Source of the DNA: Ophiobolus disseminans | Lineage: Eukaryota; Ascomycota; Dothideomycetes; Pleosporales; Phaeosphaeriaceae | Length of the DNA stretch: 64,000 bases | Assembly (NCBI GenBank): GCA_010093685.1 | Contig: MU006227.1 | Span: 1,180,154 to 1,244,153, forward strand | Direction: 5' to 3' | The notes under the pieces: model-generated | What the model saw: only the letters and a program-made list of their open reading frames with translations | Told to the model about the DNA's origin: nothing | The model's database searches: none | In this document: in pieces, positions 32,502 through 42,798 of the stretch | How positions within the stretch are numbered: the first letter of the stretch is position 1 | Layout of the letters: the number at the start of each line of letters is the position of its first letter | Made by a program: the position numbers and the translations under genes

Positions 32502-33404
32502 GATTGTCGCGGTGAAGGACGCTTGATGCGCCGGGCTCTAAGATAATGGAGCTGGTGTTGCTTAAGTCCGCTTCACCTCGTTGCGCGTGCGCCGCACTCG
32601 GTATGCGCGTCGGGAAGACTGTTCAAGCGCTTCGGAGACAGGCTATCAAATTGTCGTAATAGCTCGGTATCTAGTGATAGTGAAAGAGGAAAGATATAGT
32701 CCAGAAAGTGGTGGCAGCCTTGACTTTACTTCAACAAACGGTCGTGGCGGGGAAGAGACAGGCAGCTGGACGATTTTAGCAGGGTTCGGCTGTCCCGCTG
32801 ATACGCGAAAACACGTGACGCCACGCTTCACTTGAGTCCTCTCCGTACACCATGTCTGCTCATTGTCAACGAGGTGCTTCTATTTTCCAAGGTGTAAAGG
32901 ATCTCTAGTAGCATTCGGCTTCATCAAATGAGGCTACCTTTGCTTAATGGACACATAATCTGTCGCGGTGTGAGAACAGCGCACATGCAGGAAGAATTGA
33001 AGGATTGAACTGAGGTTGTATTGGGTGAAGCTACAAACAGTAGATATGCGTGAGTGGCTGTGGATAGTGCTAGCTCCATGTAGGTAGTTGCATCTTGCTT
33101 ACCGTAAAGGTGAGGTGCAATTGCTAACAAGGGAATGTTGAAATAGAGAAAGTTCATGTAAGTGTTATTGTTATTCTAGAGTGAGATGCAGCGTTAAATA
33201 CTCTGTTTACTAGCCATCTGTCCCTTCCATAACGAAGATCCTCGCAGCTGCTGCTGCACCCAATCCCCCAGATAGCTCCTGCTCTCAAGATATCCTCGCA
33301 CCTGCTGCTGCGTCTGATTGCCTAGGCAGCACCTGCTCTCAACAGGGAAGAGAGACTCTAAACCGTGACATAATCACATATTTCCAAGCATTTCCCTACC
33401 CATT
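32502..33404. other. Intergenic region with a short tandem repeat
   Basis: Upstream flank of the DUF4211 gene. Apart from the two-copy repeat at 33238..33345, nothing recognised. Confidence 0.4.
33238..33345. repeat. Imperfect two-copy tandem repeat, period about 54 bp
   Basis: Two adjacent units share ATCCTCGCA, CTGCTGCTGC and CTCCTGCTCTCAA / CACCTGCTCTCAA at matching offsets; the first runs about 33238-33289, the second about 33292-33345. They differ by several substitutions. They lie just downstream of a degenerate F-box-like fragment on the minus strand. Confidence 0.6.
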
Positions 33405-34245
33405 CTACTCAGATACTTTGCGCATGATTTCAGTCACGTCTTTATACAACAACACACGTCTGAAGTTCAGGCCATTTGAATCTGCCCAGTACGTTCTGTT
33501 GTTTTTAAGTAATAGGTTGATTCGACTGCGGTTTTGACACAAACAGAATACTCGAAAATCCCGCTTGATCATTCGTTCACGAGTGTAAATCCTGTCCGCA
33601 CAAGCCCCATAGTAGTTCAGATTCGATGCCGAGTCATTCAATGTAAAGTATCCCGTTCTCCTGGTCTCGAACCTGCTTCCACTGATCCTCGTCGAATCCA
33701 GCCAGATTGTCGTGGTGCATAGACTAGCATACGGGTACCTGCATACCAAGTGCTAGCAGCTCCATGCGGTAGGTAGATTCATATAGGACTCGCGGGGTTG
33801 GGAGTTTCGGGTTCTTGTTATACCGGTAGATGGCTTTCTCGTAGTGTAAAGTGACTTTGCACAGTCGCGCGAGATCCGTGCCGCGTTGCGCGACAATGTT
33901 GACAATGGTTCTGAGACAGCTTATAGTAGGCTGACGAACATACAAGTGCTCCATGTTCGAGGGGAGTGTCGTCGTGGGTGCGTTGTAAAGCCTAGGACTG
34001 TACTTGTACAGAGCTTCTTGATAGATGGCGAGTGACTTCAGCTTGTGAAATGGAGCCAGAGAGTCGTCCAGCGGCACTACTGCACGTAGCCGCTCCCGGT
34101 TGGTAGGAAGAGATCCAGGCATGGCTGTCAAGTCAAGAGACTCGAGAGTGTCCGCAAGAGTTTCGATCTTGCTGCATAGGTGGCTAAACCCGCCGTGTAC
34201 AAACACTATGAAGCCGTGGTAATTTATGTCTACCTCCTTGAGATG
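33405..34245 (-). pseudogene. Truncated F-box/LRR-like gene fragment
   Basis: On the complement, a frame from about 34245 to 33724 reads like the leucine-rich C-terminal half of a fungal F-box-type protein: HLKEVDINYHGF, SKIETLADTLESLDL, LAPFHKLKSLAIYQEAL, NMEHLYVRQPTISCLR. It has no methionine-led F-box, and the sequence upstream switches to the AIM9-like pseudogene on the other strand. A second 114-codon frame (33405..33749) overlaps its end and may be a frameshifted continuation. I infer a 5'-truncated relic. The family call is by composition and spacing only, so moderate at best. Confidence 0.45.
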
Positions 34246-35911
34246 GGTTTCAGATCGGCAAGCGTTGGACGAAGATGGATATATCTTCGAAGATCAAGAT
34301 TGTGGAAGATGTAGTCCAGATTGAGAGGAAATTATTATCTGTGTCGTTTACTCGGTTCGTGGCAATTTTCCTAAGTCGTGTTACCGGTATCGTACGCAGG
34401 CAAACTAACCGAGCATTATCAGATTCGGCAATTTTTACTTTGCCAGTGACGGATTCCCAGACTGCGAGAAAGCTGAATTAATTGGAGACTTACCCTAATT
34501 GTTAAAAAAAGAAGTAAAAGAACGCTTTGTGTTAGGTCCAGTTGTCGACCGCGACTTTCGGTATCAAGAACGAGCATCTATAGATACCAACCGTGGGCCT
34601 TGTGAGTTAATCAGTCATGACAATGATGCTATATACCCTAATCATTTGAAGGGAAGCGTTCTGAAGATTATCTTCGAGCAATCGGCCGACGCGAAATTGC
34701 ATGGCTTGAGAAATATGCAACCACCAAGACTGCAGATGAACTTCACGGAAAATTCGAGGCGAAACAGAGTGTACAAGTACATATTGCGCTCTACGAGAAG
34801 TTTCTCAAGGGTGACGTATCACGACCCACTCTATGGCACTGGGACATACAAGCACCAAATATCTTCGTTCGAAACGATCGCATCAGCAGTCTGATCGAAT
34901 GGCAAAGATAACTGGGTCGGTCCGTTGTTCTCGCCAAGCTCGAAAACCATGGCTAGTAAGATACGACGGAGAGGTCCCGATGCTACGTCAGCATTATGAA
35001 AATCTCAAAGACGATGACGAGGAAAAGAGCCATATTCGAGATCAAGTCGAACGCTGGAGTGTACAGTTGGTGTACGATAAGGAGACTAAGAATACTAATC
35101 AACTTCTCCATGAGGCTACACATGTGGACCAAGTACGTAACAGGCGAGCGACAGTGGCCTTTTCGAGTAACACATGGGATGGAGATATTATCCCTTACTG
35201 TCGGATCATGAGTATCAGTAAGTACGTCGGCTACCCAACACTGCCCAACGAGCAGACACGATCCTACTTCGGCTCTAATCGTCTCAGATCATGTACACCT
35301 CCATAGCACCCTCACGTAGCAATCAGAACTAAGTCAACCATTATCGAACAGAATGCATTCATAGCTATTGTTATTTCCTTCCACTAGTGCGAAGCCTTCC
35401 AACACTTACAGGCAGTGTTTGATCCGGATAGCACGGTATGTGTACCTCTTCTCGACCTCGCATTACGCAAATACATCGACAACACGTTTTAGGCACTGGG
35501 ACGATATCAACAGCGAAATTTCTGCCCTATCAGCTTCACTGACGAAGGAATCGAAGTACATCAGCGCGATGGAGATAGCTGGAACGAGACCGCGGACCTC
35601 TGGGACTTTCTTCAAGGACTTGTGCATCGTGATGGTTGGACTTCTGTGACGGTGTGAGGAGGGGAGGACTGCGCTGCATTGGCTATCTGAGGTGGGATGG
35701 GCTGCATATATACATGACCAACCATGAGCTATCCCAACTTGTACTAGAGTGGTTCCGGGCAAGGCCCAAACCGTTACAACTTCGAATGAGAATTACGAAC
35801 AGGCGCTTGAGTTGTTCGAACAGCTTAGGGAGCAAGGACTGCTGAACGTCACAGACGATGAGAGAAATCCATTTGAAGAGATCATGCGCTGGGAGAAGAG
35901 AAATGCATAGT
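34246..35911 (+). pseudogene. Decayed AIM9-like aminoglycoside-phosphotransferase-family gene
   Basis: Blocks of a fungal APH/AIM9-like kinase appear in order but in different frames: KIKIVEDVVQIERKLLSVSF (34290s), FVLGPVVDRDFRYQERASID then NRGP (34530s), DYLRAIGRREIAWLEKYA (34666), TLWHWDIQAPNIFVRND with the HxD-type catalytic loop (34830s), DNWVGPLF, then RQARKPWLVRYDGEV to EEKSHIRDQVER, and near the end ISFTDEGIEVHQRDGDSWNE and LREQGLLNVTDDERNPFEEI. At least three frame changes are needed, two within about 60 bp around 34900. The N-terminal third of the family is missing. The gene is therefore a pseudogene. Confidence 0.78.
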
Positions 35912-35946
35912 GAATTACACTTGCATATGATTCAAACCACGTCGAT

Positions 35947-36969
35947 TTAGCCGCTCAACTTTTCCTTAACAATCTCCTCACTCAAATTCCACAACTTCTC
36001 CGCTAACTTCGCATCCACCGCATACCCAGGAACCTGCTCAAAGATCTGACAATCACTCAAAAACACGCCGTTCTCCGGGTTTAGCCCCGGATCCAGCGCC
36101 GCAACCAGCGTCGTCCCCGCGCCCTGATCAATGCTCTTATTGAACTTAATCGCCATCGCATCGATCTCCTCTTTCGTCTTCTTCCCCAGCATCGCCTTCG
36201 CGGCGCGACTCTGCACGGCGCCGGGATGCAATGCGAACGTATAGATGCCCTTGCTAGCATACAAGCGGTTCAAGTGCACGGCAAACAGCACATTGGCCGT
36301 TTTGCTCTGCCCGTAAGCGACTTCAGCGTCGTAGCCCTCGTGTTGGTCAACGTTGATTAGGGCTTTGAGGATGGTCCAGTTTGGTTTCTCCTCTTCGGGA
36401 ACGGGCTTGTCCTCGAGGTTCAAGTCTGCGAAGCGGACAGAGGAGACGAGGCATGCCAAACTGCTTACGACAACGATACGTGTCGCGCCGTGCGTTGTGG
36501 GTTTGGTGAGTTTGGGCAGCAGTGTGTTGATGAAGACAAAGTGTCCTACGTGATTAACGCCGAAATGTGTTTCAAGACCATCGGGTGTGGTGCTCCTGGA
36601 CTTGCCGAATGTGCCGCCCGCGTTGGCGACGAGGATGTCGATTTGCGGGACTGCAGCATTGGAGAGTAGCGCTTGTGCGGACTGCTGGCTAGTTGCGAGG
36701 GTGTTGAGGTCGAGCTTGTGGGGCAGGGTCTTGGTGTTGGGATACTCTGCTGCAAGAGTCTCGGTGATGGAAGCAAGACGACCGTTGTCGCGGCCGGTGA
36801 TGATCACCAAGGACGCGCCTCCGTGGGCGAAAGCACGAGCTGTAGCTTCACCGATGCCATCTTTGGAGACGCCGGTGATGAGGATGGTTTTGCCTTTGAC
36901 GTTGGAGGCGTACGTTTCTGCGACTTCAAGTCCGCCGGTTTGGGCTCCGAACGATGCGTTGGTGGCCAT
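35947..36969 (-). CDS. Short-chain dehydrogenase/reductase
   Basis: An intronless 340-residue frame on the complement. It has the classical SDR features: nucleotide-binding TGVSKDGIG at residues 32-40, LDLN, the NAG motif (ILVANAGGTFGKS), HFGVNHVGHFVFINTLLP, an active-site serine in RIVVVSSLACL, and YGQSKTANVLFAVHL with catalytic Tyr and Lys. The C-terminal HPGAVQS block is also present. The closest general type is the retinol-dehydrogenase/WW-oxidoreductase-like group of fungal SDRs, which use NADP(H); the substrate cannot be told. No signal peptide. It stands intact between two pseudogenes. Confidence 0.9.
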   Translation of the reverse strand: MATNASFGAQTGGLEVAETYASNVKGKTILITGVSKDGIGEATARAFAHGGASLVIITGRDNGRLASITETLAAEYPNTKTLPHKLDLNTLATSQQSAQALLSNAAVPQIDILVANAGGTFGKSRSTTPDGLETHFGVNHVGHFVFINTLLPKLTKPTTHGATRIVVVSSLACLVSSVRFADLNLEDKPVPEEEKPNWTILKALINVDQHEGYDAEVAYGQSKTANVLFAVHLNRLYASKGIYTFALHPGAVQSRAAKAMLGKKTKEEIDAMAIKFNKSIDQGAGTTLVAALDPGLNPENGVFLSDCQIFEQVPGYAVDAKLAEKLWNLSEEIVKEKLSG

Positions 36970-37776
36970 GTTTGAAATCTGGAAAGAAAACTTGTGGTTG
37001 GATGTGATGTGATACGGTGAATGATTCGAATGGTTGATGTCCTTTACTTGCGTGCAACTGTCTCTTTATACTTGAGTTCCTACCTAGTAGTGTTGTTTGG
37101 AGTATGAGACCTAGTCGAAGAGTACCGCCGAACACACCTTGTCCCCAAGAACGCCATGTGGCAGAATTGAGCATCACGAACAAAAACCAGCTCAGGTATC
37201 GTGAAAATCCCGTGGTGCTTCGTCCGTCATCGCTTAGCAACCCCCGGTCGTCATGTTGCTTCATGGCGACAACACCTCATCGCATGGGCCATCTTGCGTT
37301 TCTCTGCTCCTATCTCCGTTTTGTCGCTGACCATTTCTGACAAATGCTGTTATGGGAAACAAGTCCAAGCAGCTCGGGTGCTTTACCGTAGCGTATAGTA
37401 TACGGCGAAATCGGTCCGAATTGTATTGTTGTGACGGGGCCGCGCAACTCCGAAAGGCTGAAGACCACTAAGATAAGTAGATCGACATTTTGTATAACAC
37501 GCGATACAGATGAAGAGTTTAACTTTGTCTAATGAGGTCAAAGTAGGGGTGAATACATGTGGTGGTTTCAGGGTTCGAAGTGCTGTTTTCGCCGAGGTAC
37601 AATTGGCGCTAACCGATTCCGGTGCACCTGCAGGCTCCCGAGGTCTCCTTTCTCTCTTTGCGCGTTGTCTCGACACTCTTGCCTGTCCACCTCGGAAGAC
37701 TTTGAACTCCACTCCCAACCGAGCGTGCTGTAGTGACCAGTATTTCAAATTAGTATACTAAGGAAGATACTGAGTC
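36970..37776. other. Divergent intergenic region, no gene seen
   Basis: Between the SDR start and the start of the dead Zn2Cys6 gene. Short frames only. Confidence 0.45.
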
Positions 37777-40252
37777 ATGGCTACCTCGAATGCTGGTTAA
37801 CGACCAGTTCCGCAACCAAAGAGGCGTGCAGCTGGGGCTTGCCAATCGTGCAGTGCACGTAAAGTCAGGTGCAGCCTATCACATACGGGATATCCATGCA
37901 TTAACTGTTCCTTGGATCGGATCGAGTGCGAGCCGAGAGCGACAAAGAAGCGAAAGTAAGCGCGAATGATCGATGTGTTACCTTCGGTACGCAAACCGAG
38001 GATCCGTTCTAATCCTCGCAGCATAGGACCTCAGGAGGCTCCAGTTCAACAACAGAGTGTCGAGCCTCCATTCATACACCTTGCTCCAGACAATCCTAGC
38101 CTGTATGATGGCAGCTCTTCAGTGGATCCCGAGACCCTGCCTTTGGCAGTAAGCGCAGATCTAGGCGAGCCTGACACTATTCCTACACCGATTAGCGACA
38201 CAAGCCCTGGGAAGGACACGCCTTACCGTCCATTAGCCGAGCACTTCAGTCATTATGCTGAACGAGGCCAAGCCGATCAGGTACCTGATGCACATGGGGA
38301 TGCGCGGGAAAACCAATATGCGCTCATCTGCGGTAAGTGATATGTCACGAAAAATCGTCAGTCACGGTTGGTAACTTCGGTAGGAGACCCACGAGGTGTT
38401 TCGTTGGTGGCAGACATATGCGAGCCGCAGCAAAAGGATAGGAGTGGTCATCTTTTGGTGCCGCGGATCCAACCTTCAAATGTGAACCCTGATACACTTG
38501 ACTAACTACGGCGCAAAGCCATTTTTTATCTTCCTAGTAAAGAAGTTTTGCGATATGCTAATACGGGCATATTTTCACTATGTGCACCCATCCTACCCAG
38601 TTGTGGAACCCGACACGTTCCTTGGAACGTTCGAGAAGTCGCACAATCTGAGCCACCACTTGCTATGGAGCACGTTCCTCGCAGCTGCTAATGTAAGCAT
38701 ATCTCTCATAAGTTGCCCGGCCAGTCGTTAACGAAGAAGTATTTCGCTGACAGTGCAACTCTAGAAGCGGCTAGTTGTATCTCTTGCAAATAAATGAAGC
38801 GCTCGATGTATATCAAAGCAAAGGTGAGATGGCTTCCGATAACAAGCTAAGTTGCTTGCTAATAGTGCCATTGCGTCATTAGGCTCTTTACGATGCAGAA
38901 TACGAGAAGAACAAGATCACCTTGGTACAGGCAGTCCTATTGATGGGTTTTTGGTACGCTGATACCGAAGATAGAACTGGCCCGTGGCACTGGAATGGAG
39001 TCGCCATCAGCTTGTGTTAAAAAATCGGTTTGCACCGCAATCCAGACAACAGTTCACATCAGGTGAGGTCAGCGCAGAACAAGCCCCTTTGGCAGCAATT
39101 ATAGTGGAGTTGCTTTTATCGTGAAGTATGGTTTTCAGTCGGTATAGGTCGACCTATGCGCATCCATCTCGCCGATTGCGATACGCCGCTGCCGCAAGCC
39201 GACGAGTCTGACCAACAATCGAAGTACCTATCTGCAAGTTTCCGGGAAAGACATCTTCCCAAAGATTTCCAAGAGCTATCCAAGATGTGGACGCAGCTAT
39301 TGAATGTGACGGTCATTCTATCGGACATCTTGCTGCAGCAACAGCGCAAAGACCAAACTGTGACTGACGAAACAAAAGTCGAGCAGATCGAATGACAGAT
39401 CCGGAACTGTTCCGGATACCACAGTATCCACATGATTCACAGCACAAATCAGACGGTTGCTTTGCATGCGTACCATTTGATGCTGTACATTGAGTAAGTG
39501 CAACAATACACACCCCAAGATTTCATTCATTGACAGGCCAAGATCTGTTGTTCTCACTCTCTATCGCCCGTTCATTCTGCCTAGCTCAAAGACATCGTCT
39601 TCGGCGACTTGGGAGACGCACGTGAAACAGCGAACAAGATTGGCAGCCACCACTACAAACCAAATATTCGGTACCATGATTAGTGCCGAGCTGGTCAGCA
39701 TTTGTGAGTCGATGATGTACGTGAACTTCTCTACGTTCGCATAGAGCAACGCTCACGCTATTATTGCAGTTGCATCGCACTCGTGCCAACGCTGCAAATT
39801 CATCTTCTCGACTACACGTCAACCAAAAGCATGGTGCAGCGCATGGGATACCAGTATCTTGAGCTCTGTATGATTTTCATCGAGGAGCTGAAGATAACTT
39901 ACTTCGGTGCCGAGATTTTGTGTCGGATGTTCACCAAAGCACAGAAGCAAAACGTGACAAAAGACGATCGCCTACTCTTCAACTGCGCACATCTAACGAG
40001 AACGACACACTCGTATCTTCGAGCTTTGCTGGAAATAGCGATACAGCACATGTAAACCACATGGACTTTCGCAGCCCTGGAAATGAGTTCGACGCACTGT
40101 CAGCGATATGGAGCGCTTATGACCCTTTGACATCTTACGAATTCATGGGTGATACCGAGCAAGTACACGATGGTCATCCCTTTTCGTCGACTTCCTATGC
40201 AAGACAAATTGCTAACCCTGACTATGATAGGTTTCTATGGTACAACGATTAA
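37777..40252 (+). pseudogene. Zn2Cys6 transcription factor pseudogene with in-frame stops
   Basis: The ATG at 37777 is followed after seven codons by TAA (37798). In the same frame comes a perfect Zn2Cys6 cluster: ACQSCSARKVRC, then CINCSLDRIEC, spacing C-x2-C-x6-C-x8-C-x2-C-x6-C. Downstream, fungal-specific transcription factor domain pieces appear: LIRAYFHYVHPSYPVVEPDTF (38560s), VLLMGFWYADTEDRTGPWHW, KIGLHRNPDN, WSCFYREVWFSVGIGRPMRI and LADCDTPLP. Three more stops sit where family sequence continues: TAA 39018, TAG 39102 and TGA 39393, all in one frame. The pieces near 39783-40252 shift frame again. It no longer encodes a full regulator. Confidence 0.82.
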
Positions 40253-40289
40253 GTTTGCGCAAGAATGCTTGACCAATAACGACCCGAAA

Positions 40290-41175
40290 CTACAACTTAT
40301 GCTTTTTCTCGCCCGTCATGATCTTTCGCATCTCGGATTGAGGTACACCTTGAGCAGATTGATTAACATTGGTAAACAGCTCATCCAACGCCTGGCCCTC
40401 CTGCTCTCGCACCATGTTTCGGCGCATGATGCGCTTCGTCTCAAGTACACTAGAAGACACCAGATGCGGTCCGAACGAATCCTTTACATCTGCCAGGACC
40501 TGGGTCCTAAAATCATGCTCATCTTTGGCAGTGATCACGTTGCTGACAAAACCAACGGCCTTGAGTTCCTCCGCTGCGATCTTCCTACCTTCGAGAAGCG
40601 CTTCGTTTGCCAAACCCAATCCCATCTTTCGCACAAAGGCTGTGCTGGCGCCGCCTTCAGACACGAGGCCCAGTGAGCCAAAAGGAGTAAGCAGATACGC
40701 CTGTGGTACAGCGTAGATAAAATCCGCATGCGAAACGAGTGCAGCAGATAGACCAATGACCGGCCCATTGAGTGCGCAGATTAAGACCTTTGAGTGCGAG
40801 AAGAATGCGCTTGGGACATCTATGGTGTTGGTCACGAGGGCCGGAATCCACTTCAGACGTGGGTCTTCGTCGGCGGATTTGGCTACTGCAGCACCAGTCG
40901 CAGGGCTCGCATGAAGGTCTGCGCCACTATATTCCAAGGTTGTATTATAAATCTGGCGAGCTGCAGTTGGGGAGATAATCCTACGCAGAGAAGAATCTGC
41001 CCATTTCAATGATGAGAGTTACAAACGTGTCAGGATGGGCATCCGCCTCCCGCACGAGGCTACCGAGACGGTAGTACAATGCAGTTGTGAGGGCATCGAG
41101 TTTCTTGGGGAGATTGAGGGAGATGATGCTGATGTTTCCGTCGACGGTGAAGGTGATGGCGTCACTGTTCGACAT
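40290..41175 (-). CDS. Peroxisomal enoyl-CoA isomerase/hydratase family protein (ECI1-like)
   Basis: Two exons on the complement, 40985..41175 and 40290..40926, give 275 residues. The start MSNSDAITFTVDGNISIISL is family-like. Crotonase-fold blocks: FVTLIIEMGRFFSAGADL across the intron (oxyanion hole region), KVLICALNGPVIGLSAALV, and FGSLGLVSEGGASTAF with the single Glu (VSEGG) that fits delta3,delta2-enoyl-CoA isomerase rather than a two-Glu hydratase. The C-terminus KKHKL ends in HKL, a permitted PTS1 variant, so peroxisomal beta-oxidation of unsaturated fatty acids is likely. The intron (GTAGGA, ATATAG) was chosen because reading on gives a stop after FFSA. It is intact although its stop lies only 38 bp from the dead Zn2Cys6 gene. 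Confidence 0.87.
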
Positions 41176-42036
41176 TTTGAAGGATCTGGCGTTATGTGTT
41201 GAGCGTAATGAGATGCAAGCTTCTGAGGAGTGTTGAAGTTCCCCGTATGGAATGCCTTTATGTATGGGGAAGAGTATGCTTAAGACGCGTGTAAAGGGTC
41301 GAGAGAGCGCATGGCCTGGAACCGAGGCGCCTCGGTTTCGCACGAAGCCCTTAGTTCGTTCAGACACCACCGCCGAATAGTCCAGATACTATCCACGTCA
41401 TTCGTCACTGTAGATCTATGGCCCTTGAACGGCCGAGGCGAGACATTGGGTGGAGATGCACGACTCTGGCACCGAGGTATCGGCGTGACATTCATGCTTC
41501 CATGGCCAGTCTGAAGCTACCTAGTTATTGCCGATGGCCGATGACCGACAACAGAAAGCATGAAAAATACAACGCCTCTTTTCGGTAGACTGGGTATACT
41601 CGCAACGCTAGCTTAGGTCGGTCGCTACCTCAGTTCGAAGCAGGTATGCCAGGTGCTCTCACCGTACGTACCTAGCGAGCCGGCGCGACAAGTCTCCAGT
41701 GATGTCCATCGCACGATTCTCGTTTTATAGCCTGGAGACATTTCGACAATGGTTCCATTTTTCTCCGAATTGCCTGGGAGAAAGTTGACAAACCCACGTT
41801 GTCATCTGAATCCTAAGTTATCTTCCAGCTTTTATCCCTTTGGCACGTATGTGCTTAAATAAATCTGTTACTAGACCTGTCGAATTTGCCATGACCTCGT
41901 GTAGGTCCGCTTCTTCCGCGCTATCTGGCATGGCAATCGTCTCCATTACAAAGCTGCACCCTGCCTGCAACCACATCACATCTTTCTACCCACGACTAGT
42001 ACTCTCTGTACATCTCTTTTCGAAATTGACTTCAAC
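41176..42036. other. Divergent intergenic region
   Basis: It holds the isomerase promoter and probably an unresolved first exon of the thioesterase-like gene; the stretch around 42008-42036 is likely coding (FEIDFN precedes the ATG in frame). Confidence 0.4.
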
Positions 42037-42798
42037 ATGCACAAGTCCAATTCCACGTATCTTACCAACATCGATACCGTCCGAGGTTACCACAGCGGCG
42101 TAATATTCGGTCCATTGTTCATGCCAAATCCGGGCCGCAAAGGCTGCAATATCATCGTGGCCGGTATAATGTGCAACTTCAAGCGGGAGATCCAACCTTA
42201 TCGGAAGTACGAGACGTCCACCAGAGTGGTTAGTTGGGGCGAGAAATGGATATACATAGTGACCCATTTTCTGGAGCGCGGGATGTCTGCACCGGGAACG
42301 GGCGTGTTACAACGTGCTTCTTCGGAAAACATGAATGGGCGGACGAAGGCTGGCACCAGAACCGGGAAGAGAGTTGTATTTGCCTCCGCGGTCACACGAT
42401 TAGTGTGCAAGAGAGGTCGCTTGACAGTGCCACTGGATTGCGCTTTAGAAGAATGTGGGTTCCTCTCAGCTGTAGATGATGAGCTCGAGCGAAACAAGTA
42501 TACAGCATTGAACGAGATGAAGACATTTAGAAAAGCATACCTGGACGTTGTCCAACTTATCCATGGCTGGAGTAAGGTCCATGACCTTCTTGAGAGTCGG
42601 CAGGCCGCGCTAGGAAGATTCACAGATATTTTATGCGTTGAATATTGCGTTGAAGGTATAGGACTTGTAGATTTTCCCTATATTTTGTTGGGTAAGAGGT
42701 CACTTGTGCACGACAATCGCGCCCTTCATAAACCATCATCCGAGATCCAAGTAGCGTCGAAATCGGCGTCCCCCATCCATTCTGTTTGGATATGGTAG
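42037..42798 (+). CDS. 4HBT/THEM6-type thioesterase-like protein, 5' end unresolved
   Basis: A 253-codon frame. MHKSNSTYLTNIDTVRGY, GCNIIVAGIMCNFKREIQPY, YETSTRVVSWGEKWIYIVTHF and VVFASAVTRLVCKRGRLTVP are in the order seen in fungal hot-dog-fold proteins of the THEM6/4HBT_2 group, putative acyl-CoA thioesterases. Related proteins begin upstream with an F-x-C/I-D-F-N segment; here FEIDFN precedes the ATG in frame, so a first exon ending in an intron with acceptor near 42007 (GACTAG) is probable. I could not place that exon, so 5' truncation is possible. The last 73 bp overlap the 3' end of the convergent HET gene; residues after about 200 look less conserved. Confidence 0.6.
   Translation: MHKSNSTYLTNIDTVRGYHSGVIFGPLFMPNPGRKGCNIIVAGIMCNFKREIQPYRKYETSTRVVSWGEKWIYIVTHFLERGMSAPGTGVLQRASSENMNGRTKAGTRTGKRVVFASAVTRLVCKRGRLTVPLDCALEECGFLSAVDDELERNKYTALNEMKTFRKAYLDVVQLIHGWSKVHDLLESRQAALGRFTDILCVEYCVEGIGLVDFPYILLGKRSLVHDNRALHKPSSEIQVASKSASPIHSVWIW

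Noticed and set aside
33650..33690. tRNA B-box-like GGTTCGAGACC on the minus strand
   Set aside because: No A-box or cloverleaf at the right distance; it lies in a protein-like frame.
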